Positions 21,942 to 31,685 of a DNA stretch of 64,000 nucleotides are shown in pieces. The DNA lies in NCBI GenBank assembly GCA_012656075.1, contig JAAKBF010000282.1, positions 248,001 through 312,000 on the forward strand, read 5' to 3'. The notes below the pieces were generated by a model. It saw only the letters and a list, made by a program, of their open reading frames with translations, searched no databases and was not told where the DNA came from. The translations under genes and the position numbers were made by a program. Each line of letters starts with the position of its first letter. Within the stretch, counting starts at the first letter, position 1. This DNA is from Phytophthora hibernalis (taxonomy: Eukaryota; Oomycota; Peronosporomycetes; Peronosporales; Peronosporaceae).

Positions 21942-23100
21942 ATGGCAGCGAAGAAGCGCAAGGCGACGAACCAAGTGCGGAAAGAGGAGGCGGAGGTGCT
22001 CAGGGAGCAGATTCGAGCGCTGCAGGACCAAGTTCAACAACTCAACGCTTCGAGTGAACATTTGCAACTGCTCCATCGTTCACTACACACCAAAACTGTG
22101 CTACAAGAGTTAATTCAAGACCAAAAATTGGTCTTGGTCGGCGCTCAGTCCAAACTCATGGACTATCGGGTACGTAGTACTGCATTTCCCAAAACTGATT
22201 CTTAGGATTCTTAAACTGATCTGACATGGTATCTAATATTTTCTTATTGCTTATCCAGGAAAAGCAGGTTATGAATCCTATGTACTCGTACATTCAGCAG
22301 CCAACGTGTTGGGAGAAACGGAGACAGCTACTGGTAAATATGAAAGATGACAAGCTCAATTCGGCACTCCGGTACATGTACATCCTCGCACGCTCGCAGC
22401 GCCTCAATCTACTGACCAAAAACAGCTCGGAACATCGCTACGTAGATGCTGATGGGCCTTTTGCTGTGAACGTTACGCAGTGAACCACTTGGTGGGAGTC
22501 AAGTCTCTGAAGTAAGTGTACAATGCAGCCAAGTTCTTCTTTACGAATGTGGAGATTCGTACGACGGAGGCACTGGGGCTAGTCACTGTGCGGGAAGACT
22601 ACGACACGATCGGAGATGACGAGTCGATCGGTAGTTTTCGTCTGATCTCCGCTCGTTCGATTGGAATCGTGACAGAGTCCAACAAGGTCATGTACGACAA
22701 GTGTTACGAGCACCATGAGCTGATTGGAGGACGACCATGCGCTGTCATGGCCACCGACAGCGTCGACGAGGACGAGTTGCATCCGTACGACCCCAAGACA
22801 CGAGTTCGGCTGGATGTGAGCGCCACACTAGTCATGACAGAAGTGAAGAGGAAGAGGCCAGGGTGTACGAAACATCACGAGCAGCAAACTGTTGAAGGAG
22901 GTGGAGATGGAGCTGACGGGGCTCTAAAATCTGAAGTCGACGAGGAGCTGATGCTCGTGATTCGATGCGCCTCTTTCATGAAAGTCTGTCAACCAGAATT
23001 CGACGTTCCTATGGAGTCGCTGAACGAGATTGGAGATGGCACAGCGGGCCGGATCAAGGTGATGCTGCAGACGATGCGTGAGTTTGTATCTGCGTTGTAG
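21942..23100 (+). pseudogene. bZIP/START-like (M96-type) protein, broken
   Basis: Exon 1 begins at a true ATG (MAAKKRKATNQVRKEEAEVL) and is a basic stretch running into a coiled coil (REQIRALQDQVQQL). A donor GTACGTAG near 22168 and an acceptor TTATCCAG at 22258 suggest a roughly 90-bp intron. Exon 2 has MNPMYSYIQQPTCWEKRRQL and LARSQRLNLLTKN. The frame then breaks: a one-base shift near 22480 and a TAA at 22513-22515 separate it from 22516-23100 (NAAKFFFTNVEIRTTEALGL, FRLISARSIGIVTESNKVMY). In family members this part is a START-like lipid-binding fold. It sits between two bZIP paralogues and ends 59 bp before the tail of the minus-strand one. Confidence 0.55.
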
Positions 23101-23158
23101 TACTTCACTCTGGCTCGCGGAAACATGAAATCCAGTACTCGAAGTATTTGAGGTTTGC

Positions 23159-24259
23159 CTATTGAGCTAGCTTACACTCTGGGGTAATAAGTGCGTTGTC
23201 GAATAAGCGGGAGACGGTCTCCAAGTCACCCAGAAATTGCAGCACCGGAGTCAAAGGTCTGCTCTCGACTGCACAAGTGTCAATCGGCTTGTTACACTGT
23301 CCCACTTGAATTGGATCGAGCCTCGCAGCACAAACCGCTGACCGAGTAACTTGGCAACAATTGGTGACCATTGATTATGTTTTTCATTGCGAATGAGATG
23401 GGAAACGCAAAGTGCAGCGTTTTTGCTGTAATGACGATTCCGACTGTGGTGGTGGCGGTTAGAGAGTCTCCGGGACCAGTATCGAGTCGCACGAGTTGAG
23501 TATCCGATTCTGGCAGGTAGAGGGCCAGGCGTCGGTAGTCCTCGATGAGACTCTCAACGCCAAATCCCGTCTCGCCCACCACATCCGGCGATGTCGCTGC
23601 ATGCAGGAAATCGCGCTGCACGCTAGAAACATGTGCATTCCCTTTCGTGCTGCCATGGGGTCGTTCGTTAGGGTGGACCCTTTCAAGCCGTAGCGGAACA
23701 GACGAAAGTATTCTGCCACCACCGACAAGGCCGTCTTTCCTGTGGGGACACCAGAAGAGAGCGTCTGGTGCTGGCACTGAAGCGTTTGGATTTCTTCTTG
23801 TAGCTTTCGGACGTCACGCATTAAAGCGACCGCATGATCCTGTTTCTTTTTCCTGTATCGATGCATGCTCATCCGATGTCGTCGGAGCTCCGCCTCAGCA
23901 TTCTCCTCTGCGATCAATAATTTGGCACCATGCTGGTCAGGGACGTCCATGTTCACAGCGAGCTCTGAGTGGAGGTTGTTGGGGACTGGTTTCAACATGA
24001 CCTTGTGCTTGAAAGGGGCTACAACCCGCATGGACTGTGTTTGTGGTCGTGCTTGGTAGGTCCCATGTGCGTGCATCGCGACGCCATCATATGGCTGCTG
24101 GAAATACTGTGGTCTTGATCTCGTGTAAGTACTACAGGCGTTGTCGTCTCCGGCACGTTGGACCCCAGCTTTTGGCCACAGGGGCGATGGAATCACTTTT
24201 CCGATCACATCGTCACTCAGCGTGTGGACGTTCGGCGGGTGGAGGGAGCTGCTGTGCAT
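23159..24259 (-). pseudogene. bZIP-type transcription factor, inverted paralogue with 1-bp deletion
   Basis: A true ATG at 24259 opens MHSSSLHPPNVHTLSDDVIG, parallel to the gene at 20687. The basic region and zipper read AELRRHRMSMHRYRKKKQDH and VRKLQEEIQTLQCQHQ. The same 56-bp intron is predicted at 23678-23623 with a CTAAC site and TTTCTAG acceptor. After the splice the frame runs to FAFP, where a CCCC run in the sister gene is CCC here (plus-strand GGG at 23400-23402). The lost base shifts the frame to a premature stop at 23292, although the rest of the protein (LGDLETVSRLFDNALITPEC) is still readable in the next frame to 23159. The two paralogues differ much more before the zipper than after it. 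Confidence 0.7.
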
Positions 24260-24881
24260 TTTGGTCTAGTTGGAGGCGAACTTTCCTGACTCATGGAATA
24301 GTCCATCCGTTGGAGGTTGTGAATTGAGTCGCAATCTGAACAAGCGAGATACATGGTACCGTACATGTAACGAAATACGTGATGATCGTGCCTTCTGTTC
24401 TAACGTTACCAAGTACTTCGAAGTACTTGGTTGCCCCGGTTTGAACGTTCTATTAACGAAATTCTTTGTTAAGGGATACAGCAGCATTTTCACTTCTTCA
24501 ATGGCGCTGGGCGAAGAAATATATTCATCGATTGTACATGAAGAAGATGATGAAGCTGGGGTAGACGAAGAATTTGGAGAAGAGTATGAGTCCCGGTCGA
24601 CAATAGATGCAGTAGTACAAAGAAGGCACATCCGGCGAGGTTACAAACTTTGAATTTGTTTCTCGTGCATCGGGTATATTGGCGTATTTCAGGTCGCCGG
24701 TCGCAAATACAAGGGTTTTTGAACATGCAGTATTACTAACGTACATTGTAAGGCTTCGCATAGGCTGAGATAGCTTTTCACGCCTGCCCCAGCTAAGATG
24801 TCAAACAACAGTACAGCAGGTCGACAAACTGATGCTTAGTTAGCAGTAAAACATTTACGAACCATTTAAATCTCGATATAA
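24260..24881. other. Intergenic stretch without a recognisable gene
   Basis: I see no convincing gene. The plus-strand frame 24270-24653 (127 codons, acidic near its end: EEDDEAGVDEEFGEEYESRS) has no recognisable domain. A perfect 22-bp palindrome lies at 24409-24430. The interval separates the bZIP group from the Crypton-like fragment. Confidence 0.4.
24409..24430. repeat. Perfect 22-bp palindrome
   Basis: The half-site CCAAGTACTTC is followed immediately by its exact reverse complement, so the 22 bases are self-complementary with no spacer. It lies about 150-170 bp upstream of the bZIP start at 24259, on the promoter side of that minus-strand gene. A dimeric protein could bind it, or it could be chance. 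Confidence 0.7.
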
Positions 24882-25433
24882 TTAATTACCCTGCGTAAAC
24901 TCCGTTCTCTTCCTCTTCTTCAGACCCCGCATGAACTGCCGAACAAACGCATCCTTAGCTGGATTACCCAGACCATACTTGTTGCCTTGGTCGTCTTTGA
25001 CTACCATCCACTTGCTTGTTCCGGCTGCATCGCGGTGCTCGTAACTTCCATAGTAGTTTGCTAATGCAGCTCGTATTATCTCGGCTGTTTCATTGGATAC
25101 CGCTGTGGATACAGACACACTCTCCATGAAAGCAACGAGAAGCGAAGGTAGCTCGTGATGCCTCGTGGTAACTGGATCGGGGTACTCGTTAGAGATACAA
25201 AACTCACAGAACTTCCTGCAATACGACGCATAAATGTCTCGTGTCTCCTTCTTGATCACGTGTGTCGCTGTGGCAATCCCACATTGTAAATGCTCTTGGA
25301 AGGAGGGTGGTTGGGACGACATTGCGATGGATGACAGGCTTTGAGCACGTGCTTTCTGTCCAGCTGAATGTATTGTGAGCTGGAGATTAAGTGTTTCTGT
25401 CCAGCCGGTTTTTCTTGCGAGCTGCAAAACCAT
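24882..25433 (-). pseudogene. Crypton-like tyrosine recombinase, N-terminal part
   Basis: A 183-codon frame runs from ATG at 25433 (a second ATG at 25322 opens MSSQPPSFQEHLQCG) to TAA at 24882. It reads KKETRDIYASYCRKFCEFCI, ITRHH-like basic residues, then TAEIIRAALANYYGSYEHRD and AKDAFVRQFMRGLKKRKRTE. This is the helical core-binding (SAM-like) domain that precedes the catalytic domain in Crypton-type tyrosine recombinases, DNA-only elements known from oomycetes. No R...H-x-x-R...Y catalytic half follows: the frame ends 60 residues after the conserved helix. It is either truncated or a domesticated DNA-binding fragment. Confidence 0.6.
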
Positions 25434-25462
25434 TCATTTGTATCTAGTATTTATTGTCTTGT

Positions 25463-25989
25463 TTAGTACTTATTGTCTTGTGATAGTACATAAAAGTCTT
25501 CTTGAACTGCAGCTTTGAGCTCGCAATGTTGCGCGCGCACTTCTTCGCACTGCTTCATCCACATCTCGATTTTTCCCTTGAAGGTGGTCTGCAGATACTG
25601 TAACTCCGGTACGTCAGGAGACGCACCCTCTCCCGACTGGTAGTGTTTTTCGACGCCTCTTGAATTTCAGCTTAATACAAACCAATACCTTGCACGTATT
25701 GATGAAGCACGCGGTCAACATTTTCAACCTTAAACTCAGCCGGTATCCAGTGGCGCTTGTCAGGATGTAAAAGCAGAAAGAACCTTTTAAACCATCCTGA
25801 GGAGAGCAAGTATTTGTGCTCCACCTGAAAAAACGTTTTTAGTGCTGCACTATACCATAAAACGATTGACGTACGCGCGAAAAGGTGAACTCGAATAATT
25901 CCGCATTGCGGCTTAACTCTTCGAGGTGGTGGTTACGTAGTCTATTTGGTTTGGGTTTGGGTGGAAGAGGCGCTAGCCCAAGTCCGTTT
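25463..25989 (-). CDS. Small spliced gene, unrecognised (partial)
   Basis: Three pieces join in frame on the minus strand: 25989-25875, 25824-25689 and 25656-25463, with introns of 50 bp (GTACGTC...TTTTTCAG) and 32 bp. They encode GLGLAPLPPKPKPNRLRNHH, then WFKRFFLLLHPDKRHWIPAE and FKVENVDRVLHQYVQ, then LQYLQTTFKGKIEMWMKQCE and a C-terminal LKAAVQEDFYVLSQDNKY before TAA. Phases agree at both joins, which argues for a real gene. I do not recognise the family. The end is 30 bp from the Crypton-like start, so the two could be parts of one transposon. The 32-bp intron is very short and is the weakest point. Confidence 0.5.
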
Positions 25990-26044
25990 CTGTTATCGCA
26001 CGTATACTAATTCAGTACATTAATTTTATGATAACCTTACCTTC

Positions 26045-26236
26045 GAGTTGCTTGTATTTCTTAGCAGCACTCTGCATGCGTTGAGCGCCAACGCGCTTGG
26101 AGCGGTGCTTCGCCTACGACTTCTTACGGATATCGCTTCGAGAGTCTCGCACTTTAATTCCTTTGCACCCTTTCTTGTGCTTCGAGAAGTTCGTGCGCGA
26201 CACCGCCTTCTCGAACTTCTCGCGTCGCGGCACTGC
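26045..26236 (-). other. Possible upstream exon of the small spliced gene
   Basis: The minus strand reads KFEKAVSRTNFSKHKKGCKG, a stop, then AKHRSKRVGAQRMQSAAKKY and a GTAAGG donor at 26041. The basic composition and donor suggest an exon joined to 25989, but the phase does not match as drawn and there is an internal TAG, so it may be decayed. Confidence 0.25.
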
Positions 26237-26426
26237 CGTACACTGCCTTGGGAGTGATGACAGCGGTCAAACGTCGTGATTGTATTGGTTATTAATATTT
26301 AAGTGAGATGCGTGCAGCTGATTGGATTAAATGGTTTTGCATGGTATTGTTTTGGGGTTGCGCTGGTGAAAGAAGTGAATTTCCATTGGGAGCGCCCATC
26401 ACCACTGGCGTCTGGGACGTCGAGTA

Positions 26427-26612
26427 CAGACAACGACGGTGAAACTCAACCCCCATAAAAACTCGACCCCCTTAGTGTGATTTTGAACTCAAGTAAAAAA
26501 AGAAAAGTCATGTTATGTTTTGACCAATTGGACAGTAGGGGTCCAGGGTTTTTGTCTACAACTGTATTTAAAATGAATGTCGATTGGGGTCGAGTTTCAC
26601 TGTCGTTGTCTG
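26427..26612. mobile_element. Tc1/mariner-type MITE, 186 bp
   Basis: Inverted ends of about 27 bp start CAGACAACGACGGTGAAACT on the left and CAGACAACGACAGTGAAACT read from the right end, differing at two positions. Both are flanked by TA (26425-26426 and 26613-26614), the target duplication of Tc1/mariner/pogo transposons. The interior is AT-rich and non-coding. It is a non-autonomous element that would need a transposase in trans. Its termini do not match those of the pogo-like element at 30059-31845 beyond the leading CAGA. Confidence 0.85.
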
Positions 26613-26614
26613 TA

Positions 26615-27415
26615 CCTGGTGGAATCCGTCACCAAGCGGCACATTATCAATATCCGCTTTGTGTATACATGTATACTGCAACCTTTGTATACACCTTAAG
26701 TGTTCTCCTTAACCGTGTTGATGTGGCACTTTGGCATGTGGTACAGTGTACACCAGAGCTGATATCCAGTCAATCAGAAACCTGTGAAAGCTCTTTCACT
26801 AGAGTAGATTTTACTATTGAAGGAGCCGTAGTTTAAGTCTCCTCCTCTTCGTCACCAACCGTCTAGAAGGAGCTATCCTCTCTAATAAACTCACTTCGTC
26901 TTTTGACACCTACAAGACATATCAACTTACTCTCTCTTCTCTACGAACCGAACGACCTCGCCATATATCGTAAATTGATTTTTGTGTGTATACAACTGGG
27001 ACAAGAGAGGCGACAACCACTTTCAGTTTTCGGTGCGTTTTGCGCAAAAAGCGTTGCACTAATGTTGTCGTGCAAATTAGGCCCCGCAAATCCACGTTTC
27101 GGGCATCGAGCCCAGTCAGTTGACCATTTGCGGTCTGCTAATGGGCGAAATCCTAGACTTGAAAACGGTCATTTAAGTGTCTACAGTCCCTTGGAATAAG
27201 AACCGCAATCAGTGCAAAATGCAAAAGATACTGCAAATTTGCGTTGTTTCTGTTTCGCAACTTTTACGCGCTAGTCGTGCAAAACTCGCTTGCGTTCACG
27301 TGGCGTATTCTGCTGAGCACTTGCATGCTTTTTTCGGTCTACCTTGTTTACAATGTGCAACGGTAACACCGAATCTCGTTTCGGTTGTTGCACAATGAGT
27401 TTTTGCGCACCTGAT
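26615..27415. other. Stretch without a recognisable gene
   Basis: Open frames here (for example 26903-27199) have ordinary intergenic character and no domain I recognise. It is the region beyond the 3' end of the minus-strand coiled-coil pseudogene. Poly-pyrimidine tracts occur near 26840-26945. Confidence 0.4.
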
Positions 27416-27418
27416 CGG

Positions 27419-28250
27419 CTACGTCGCGTTTTGTTCGCCCAGAGCTCGCGTGAGTTTGCGAATCTCGTGCAACTGTTTCTCCTGCTGCTCTTTCGCCCAC
27501 CCAAACAAATGGAACTTTTCGCGCTGAAGTGCGGCCACTTTCTGAGCCAGGCCGTCCACTTGCTGGTTGTCTGCGTCTCGGTCGTCCTGCGACATTGTCA
27601 GCACCTGTTGCACTGAGTGCAAGTGTTAGGTCTGGCGTACCTTGATGATCTTCGCGAAGATTTCTCGGTCGACTTGAAAACGAACCTCTTCCTAATGGTT
27701 TGAGTCAATATGTTGTCAACAACAAACAGTGATGTGCGAAACCACCAGCGCCCTTTTCGCTCGCTCGGCGCGAAGTTTTTCTTCGCTCTCCTTGACTTAC
27801 TTCTTCAACGCATGACGTTCAGCTTTCGCTTTGTGCAAAATCGATTGTAACACGCGAACATCCCCGCCAAGCTGTCCAGAGAATACATTTCAATGTTTGT
27901 AGGACTCCAGCAAATTTTGATTAGTACCTTGTATTCGCTGCATACTTCATCGCCTCCATCTTGGCCTCCTGCTGCAAAGTATAGTCCCATCAATGAGACC
28001 ATCTTCCACTCCCAGATCGACACTTACTTCCGCATTCTTCAGCAGAATGTCGATTTGTTGCATCTCTTTCTCGTCCAAACCCAATTTCCTAGGCTCATGA
28101 CGTACAAATGATGACTTTCAGGCTAAAATCTGCAAACCCAAATGCACCCACAGTCCAGACGACCACCCTTTTCCAACGCTTTCACTTTCTTCTTGAGCAG
28201 CGCGTTCTCCGCACGAAGCAACGCCAATTCACCTTCCTCCAAACTGCCAT
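27419..28250 (-). pseudogene. Multi-exon coiled-coil protein gene, slightly decayed
   Basis: On the minus strand several exons can be read between GT-AG introns of about 54 bp. In order: GSLEEGELALLRAENALLKK (about 28246-28160); KLGLDEKEMQQIDILLKNAE; EAKMEAMKYAANTR (27968-27928); LGGDVRVLQSILHKAKAERH continuing past one TAA into EESEEKLRAERAKRAL-like sequence (27871-27746); EEVRFQVDREIFAKIIK (27691-27641); and DDRDADNQQVDGLAQKVAAL to the stop (27586-27419). Introns 27745-27692 and 27640-27587 keep phase exactly. Every exon is amphipathic helix, so the product was a long coiled coil. A TAA inside one exon and a phase mismatch before it show decay. Identity unknown. Confidence 0.6.
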
Positions 28251-28616
28251 CTAGCGACATTGGCGATTTGTGAAATGGCATAACCAACAATCGCAGTGCC
28301 GAGCGAACGTACGAATGGACGGATCAAGGTGAGAAGTCAAGAGATCACTTGGGTCATCCATCTGCTTCTCTTCGTCAATTTCAATGCGCTCCATCTTGTC
28401 GGTTGAAGCGCAGATCCCATCGGCTGTGAACGCTCTCAATGCAAAAGAGCAGCACGAACGAGGAGGTTGCACAAGTGCAAAACGAAATGAGCTTTGACGC
28501 ACTGTGGTATATGACTTCTGAACTGCGTGCGAAAGATGCCAAGACACGTGTGGCTGCCAAACCAAGGCCAGTAGCTGTGAAGCGAAAAAGCCGTCGTCGA
28601 ACAACCTAACCGATAG
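28251..28616 (-). other. Probable upstream exon of the coiled-coil gene
   Basis: The minus strand contains MERIEIDEEKQMDDPSDLLT ending in a GTACGT donor near 28305. A TCGCTAG acceptor follows about 60 bp on, and joining the two gives an in-frame continuation into GSLEEGEL. Upstream of MERIEID the reading is unclear. Confidence 0.4.
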
Positions 28617-29008
28617 TTACGAGAAGTGAAGACTAGAATGGAAATTGCAAACTGCGTAGTAATACGGATAACTTCGAAAGCCGAAACGGACGTCAGCTAT
28701 TGATGGGAAAGTGTGTCGAGTCGTGCGTAGCGTGAATTTGGCGAATCTTGCTAGTGTCTCGGTCAAAAAGAGCGGCCAATGCGTCACGTCCAGTTCTTCC
28801 AGCAGGCGACACCTCCAGCAAGGCGAAAAGTGAGTTGTCACTCAGCTTTTTGCAGGCCGAGACATTGAGTCGGCGAAGTACTGCCGATTGACCAGCGATT
28901 TCGAGTATTCTGTTGTCCGTGATGTGTACACACCTCGAGAGGTTGAGCTCTTCCAGACTCAAGTGTTTGGCGATTGCATACCCGTTAATTCTCGACAGAA
29001 GGCCAGCC
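28617..29008 (-). pseudogene. Leucine-rich-repeat (cysteine-containing type) fragment
   Basis: The minus strand reads HLSLEELNLSRCVHITDNRI, LEIAGQSAVLRRLNVSACKK and LSDNSLFALLE, the L-x-x-L-x-L-x-x-C-x-x-I/L-(T/S)-D pattern of AMN1/F-box-type LRRs. After a frameshift CRLLEELDVTHWPL continues the repeat. LRRs of this type bind partner proteins. The fragment begins directly after Gypsy RT sequence in one open frame (VPVPKAG then LSRINGYAIAKH), so its N-terminus was cut by the transposon. It lies just upstream of the coiled-coil exons and may be the front of that gene. Confidence 0.6.
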
Positions 29009-30058
29009 TTTGGCACGGGTACCGCAGCACAAGCCCAGTGAATTTGCTGATTGCGACGAATAAAACCCATGTCCAGTAGCTGCTGCGTGTGCGCTTGAAG
29101 AAAGTCACTCTGTGCTGGTGCATAACGACGATATGGCTGAGATCCGGCCTGAATAATAATGCGCAATGGCTCCATGTCCGCTGGCGGGTCGTTGCCAAGT
29201 TCAATTCGAAATACGTCCTCAAATTCCAGCACCAAGTCCAGCAAGTCGGCAGATACTCGAGGGGGATCCGTTTTCGCCGGCTGCAGCAGCCATTGCTTCG
29301 AGTAAGTGACGTATGTCAGGGGTCCACTGCTTGAGGCTCATCGAGATCAAAAGGATCATGGTCGTGCACTATACGACCACCTGCCAGCTGCGACAGCTGA
29401 CTGTTCACGTCAATCCCGAGAGAAACAAGCATGTCATTTCCCAAAATGAACTCCTTTTCTTGTCCCTCGAACACAGTGCACGTCATCTCGGTGAGATGGA
29501 CGGGACCGGCAAAAGTCTCCAGCTGCAAGTCCAGCTTGACTGAGTCATGGCATACGATCCCAGCTCCACCCTCTACCGTGAACTCCATTGGTTCTGGCAA
29601 AAGATCCACGACGACCTCGGCACCTAGATGAATCGGTTCTTCCACCGACTGTCTCGCAATATAGGACGAGGTGGCCCCAGAGTCGGCGCAATATGGCAGC
29701 GAGATGAGTCCATTCACAATCATCTCGCTGACTGCCAGCGCCGGTGCAGCCTTCTTGGCCTTTGAGCCTTCACGCAAACCTTCATGCGTTCGATGGCAGT
29801 GGTCTTGTCGGCGTCAGTGGCCGTCGGGCAGTCACGCAGCCAGTGGTCGCCCTTGCAGTACCAGCATCCGGTCCTCGGAGGCTTGCATCTTGCCTCCGTA
29901 GCCTTCGAAGGGCCACTGATACGAACACTACGTGTTCCGGCTGGGAGCGGCCATTCCTTACCACCGTTGTTGCGTTGGGACTTATCACCAGTCGCCTTGT
30001 CCCGTCTGTCGGACTTGAACTTGAACTTGCCCTTTTGGTCTCTCGTCAAAACGTGGTA
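29009..30058 (-). pseudogene. Gypsy-3 gag end, protease and RT start
   Basis: Gag ends with a zinc knuckle, GCWYCKGDHWLRDCPTA (C-x2-C-x3-H-x4-C, one residue shorter than the usual C-x2-C-x4-H-x4-C). After a frameshift near 29750 comes the retropepsin-like protease: LPYCADSGATSSYIARQSV with an intact D-S-G, and EFILGNDMLVSLGID. The RT begins FEDVFRIELGNDPPADMEPL, SQPYRRYAPAQSDFLQAHTQ, HWACAAVPVPKAG and stops there. Frameshifts separate the three parts. Confidence 0.78.
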
Positions 30059-30159
30059 CAGATTTGGACGGAAAGATGTGACGGACACAAAACAATGACA
30101 GATGAGGTTTTACATCCGCCGCACCATACAATCATTTCCACCAATAAGATCATCGCTAT

Positions 30160-31513
30160 GTGAACGCACCTTCGCCACTCAAAATTAGTGTTGGAAATGC
30201 AGTGTCCGGAGGACGCAGCAACTGCTCGCTTGCGAGCTTGGGGGTGGCCGACGATGACAACCTGTGCAGCAACTTGGAGGATGATGAAGGTGACACAGCA
30301 AGCACTGCTATTGAAGTGGTAGTTAGGGACCGAAGAAATGCCTATTCCAACGCTCTGAAACTCCAGGTGCTAGAAGATATCAATACTGGCGTTAGCGTCA
30401 CCGAAGCTGCGAGGCTTCACGGTATCAAGTCACGGACTGCTGTGCACGCGTGGAAGGGTTGGGAAGCTATCATCAGAGAGGCATGCAATAACAAGAAGCG
30501 ATCTAAGTCGGGCAAGGCAGGAAAAGTCTATACCCGCACTGCGACGAGCTCATACAGTGGAAATGAGACGCGACGACTTTCCGCTGAAGACATCCCATGT
30601 TCTGGTGTTCGTAAAGAAGGAGTACAGCGAGTTCACATCTGTGTACTTGGCGAAGAACAAAGAGGAGAGCTTAGGCCGCATGATGCGGCGGATTGCCTAC
30701 CAGCGTGGGTTCTCGTTTCGGCGCCCTACGAAGTCTGTGCTCTCAACGCTAGACCTTGAAGCAGAGCAGCGCAAATTCGCTAGTGAGGTAGGAAGCAAGG
30801 TCAGCGCTACGTACGCACGATAGTGCATTTTCAACGCCGACGAGACCGCAGTGTACTACGATGACACCCCACTCGTATTATTAGCGAGCGTGGCGCCAAG
30901 AAAGGAGTCAAGATCAAAGGACGGGTGCGATCGGAGAGGGCAAGTGTGCTGCTGATCGTATCGGCTACAGGGCAAAAGCTTCGCCCGCTCATTATCTTTA
31001 AAGGGCAGCCAGGAGGACGGGTGGAGGAGGAAGTCCAGGGCCATTCCAACCGAGTTATGGCGACTGTGCAGACGAATGCTTGGATGGATTCGCGGGTGTG
31101 GCGGGACATATTCATTGAAAATGCCTGGGGTGGCTTTGTGTGTGATGCCCAGCCTGGGCCGCGTGCGATCTACGTGGACAACTTGAAGTGCCACGTCTCG
31201 ACCGAGGCGCAGGACGCATTTGCTACCTGGGGAACGGAGGTGGTGCCCCTGCCCAAGAACACCACCTCGGTGCTCCAACCTATAGACGTGGGGGTCATGG
31301 GTCCGTTGAAGCAGAAGTTGCGCGCCATCACGCTGTCCTATGAGCTGTCAGCGGTTAGAGAGCAACCGGGTGCCCCTTCGCGAACGTCTGCTGAAGCTAC
31401 AGAGCGTACCAGCACGCGAGAAGCGGAAGCGCTTGGTGGAGCGCGTCGTTGCTGCGTGGGATGCGGTTAGTGAGAGTAGCATAAAGAAGGCATGGAGTAA
31501 GGCTGGACTCTAA
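30160..31513 (+). pseudogene. pogo-like DDE transposase
   Basis: The N-terminal part holds a helix-turn-helix of the Psq/CENP-B kind: YSNALKLQVLEDINTGVSVT, EAARLHGIKSRTAVHAWK. After a frameshift near 30560 follow GRMMRRIAYQRGFSFRRPTK (second DNA-binding part) and a TAG at 30821-30823, then FNADETAVYYDD (first catalytic Asp). A second shift near 30867 leads to PRAIYVDNLKCHVSTEAQ (second Asp) and TTSVLQPIDVGVMGPLK (third Asp, DDD type). The end reads KRLVERVVAAWDAVSESSIK and stops at 31511-31513. The upstream open frame starts at GTG, so the real start is unclear. All three acidic residues survive, but the frame does not. Confidence 0.85.
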
Positions 31514-31541
31514 TAGACTGACCAGATAGGGCGGGGGACGT

Positions 31542-31685
31542 CAGTAGGTGCACCTACTGCCTTGGAACCCCGGCACCAAGGTCACCACTCGGGTGTTTAA
31601 CTTTGCGGCAGTCGTGGGAATTGAACCCTCGTCACCCTATTAAAAAGGTGGTGTCGAGCAGATTGAGCCCCAGAGCGACGTTTTA
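31542..31685 (-). other. Structured, tRNA-like stretch at the 3' side of the pogo element
   Basis: The minus strand contains GGGTTCAATTCCCA, close to the internal B box of RNA polymerase III promoters (GGTTCGANTCC), about 45 bases after GGGGCTCAATCTGC, a weak A-box candidate. On the plus strand there is a perfect 18-bp palindrome at 31542-31559 (CAGTAGGTGCACCTACTG) and a 6-bp stem around CCTTGG...CCAAGG. The acceptor stem does not pair, so it is not a tRNA gene. It may be a decayed SINE or chance. Confidence 0.22.

Noticed and set aside
20687..24259. Programmed ribosomal frameshift shared by both bZIP genes
   Set aside because: A 56-bp interval with a CTAAC site and TTTCTAG acceptor at the switch restores the frame, so an intron is simpler.
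24270..24653. Plus-strand 127-codon frame as a gene
   Set aside because: Non-diagnostic composition, no recognisable domain or splice context, and a palindrome inside it.
31590..31685. A tRNA gene on the minus strand
   Set aside because: Only a B-box-like string is present; acceptor and anticodon stems do not pair.
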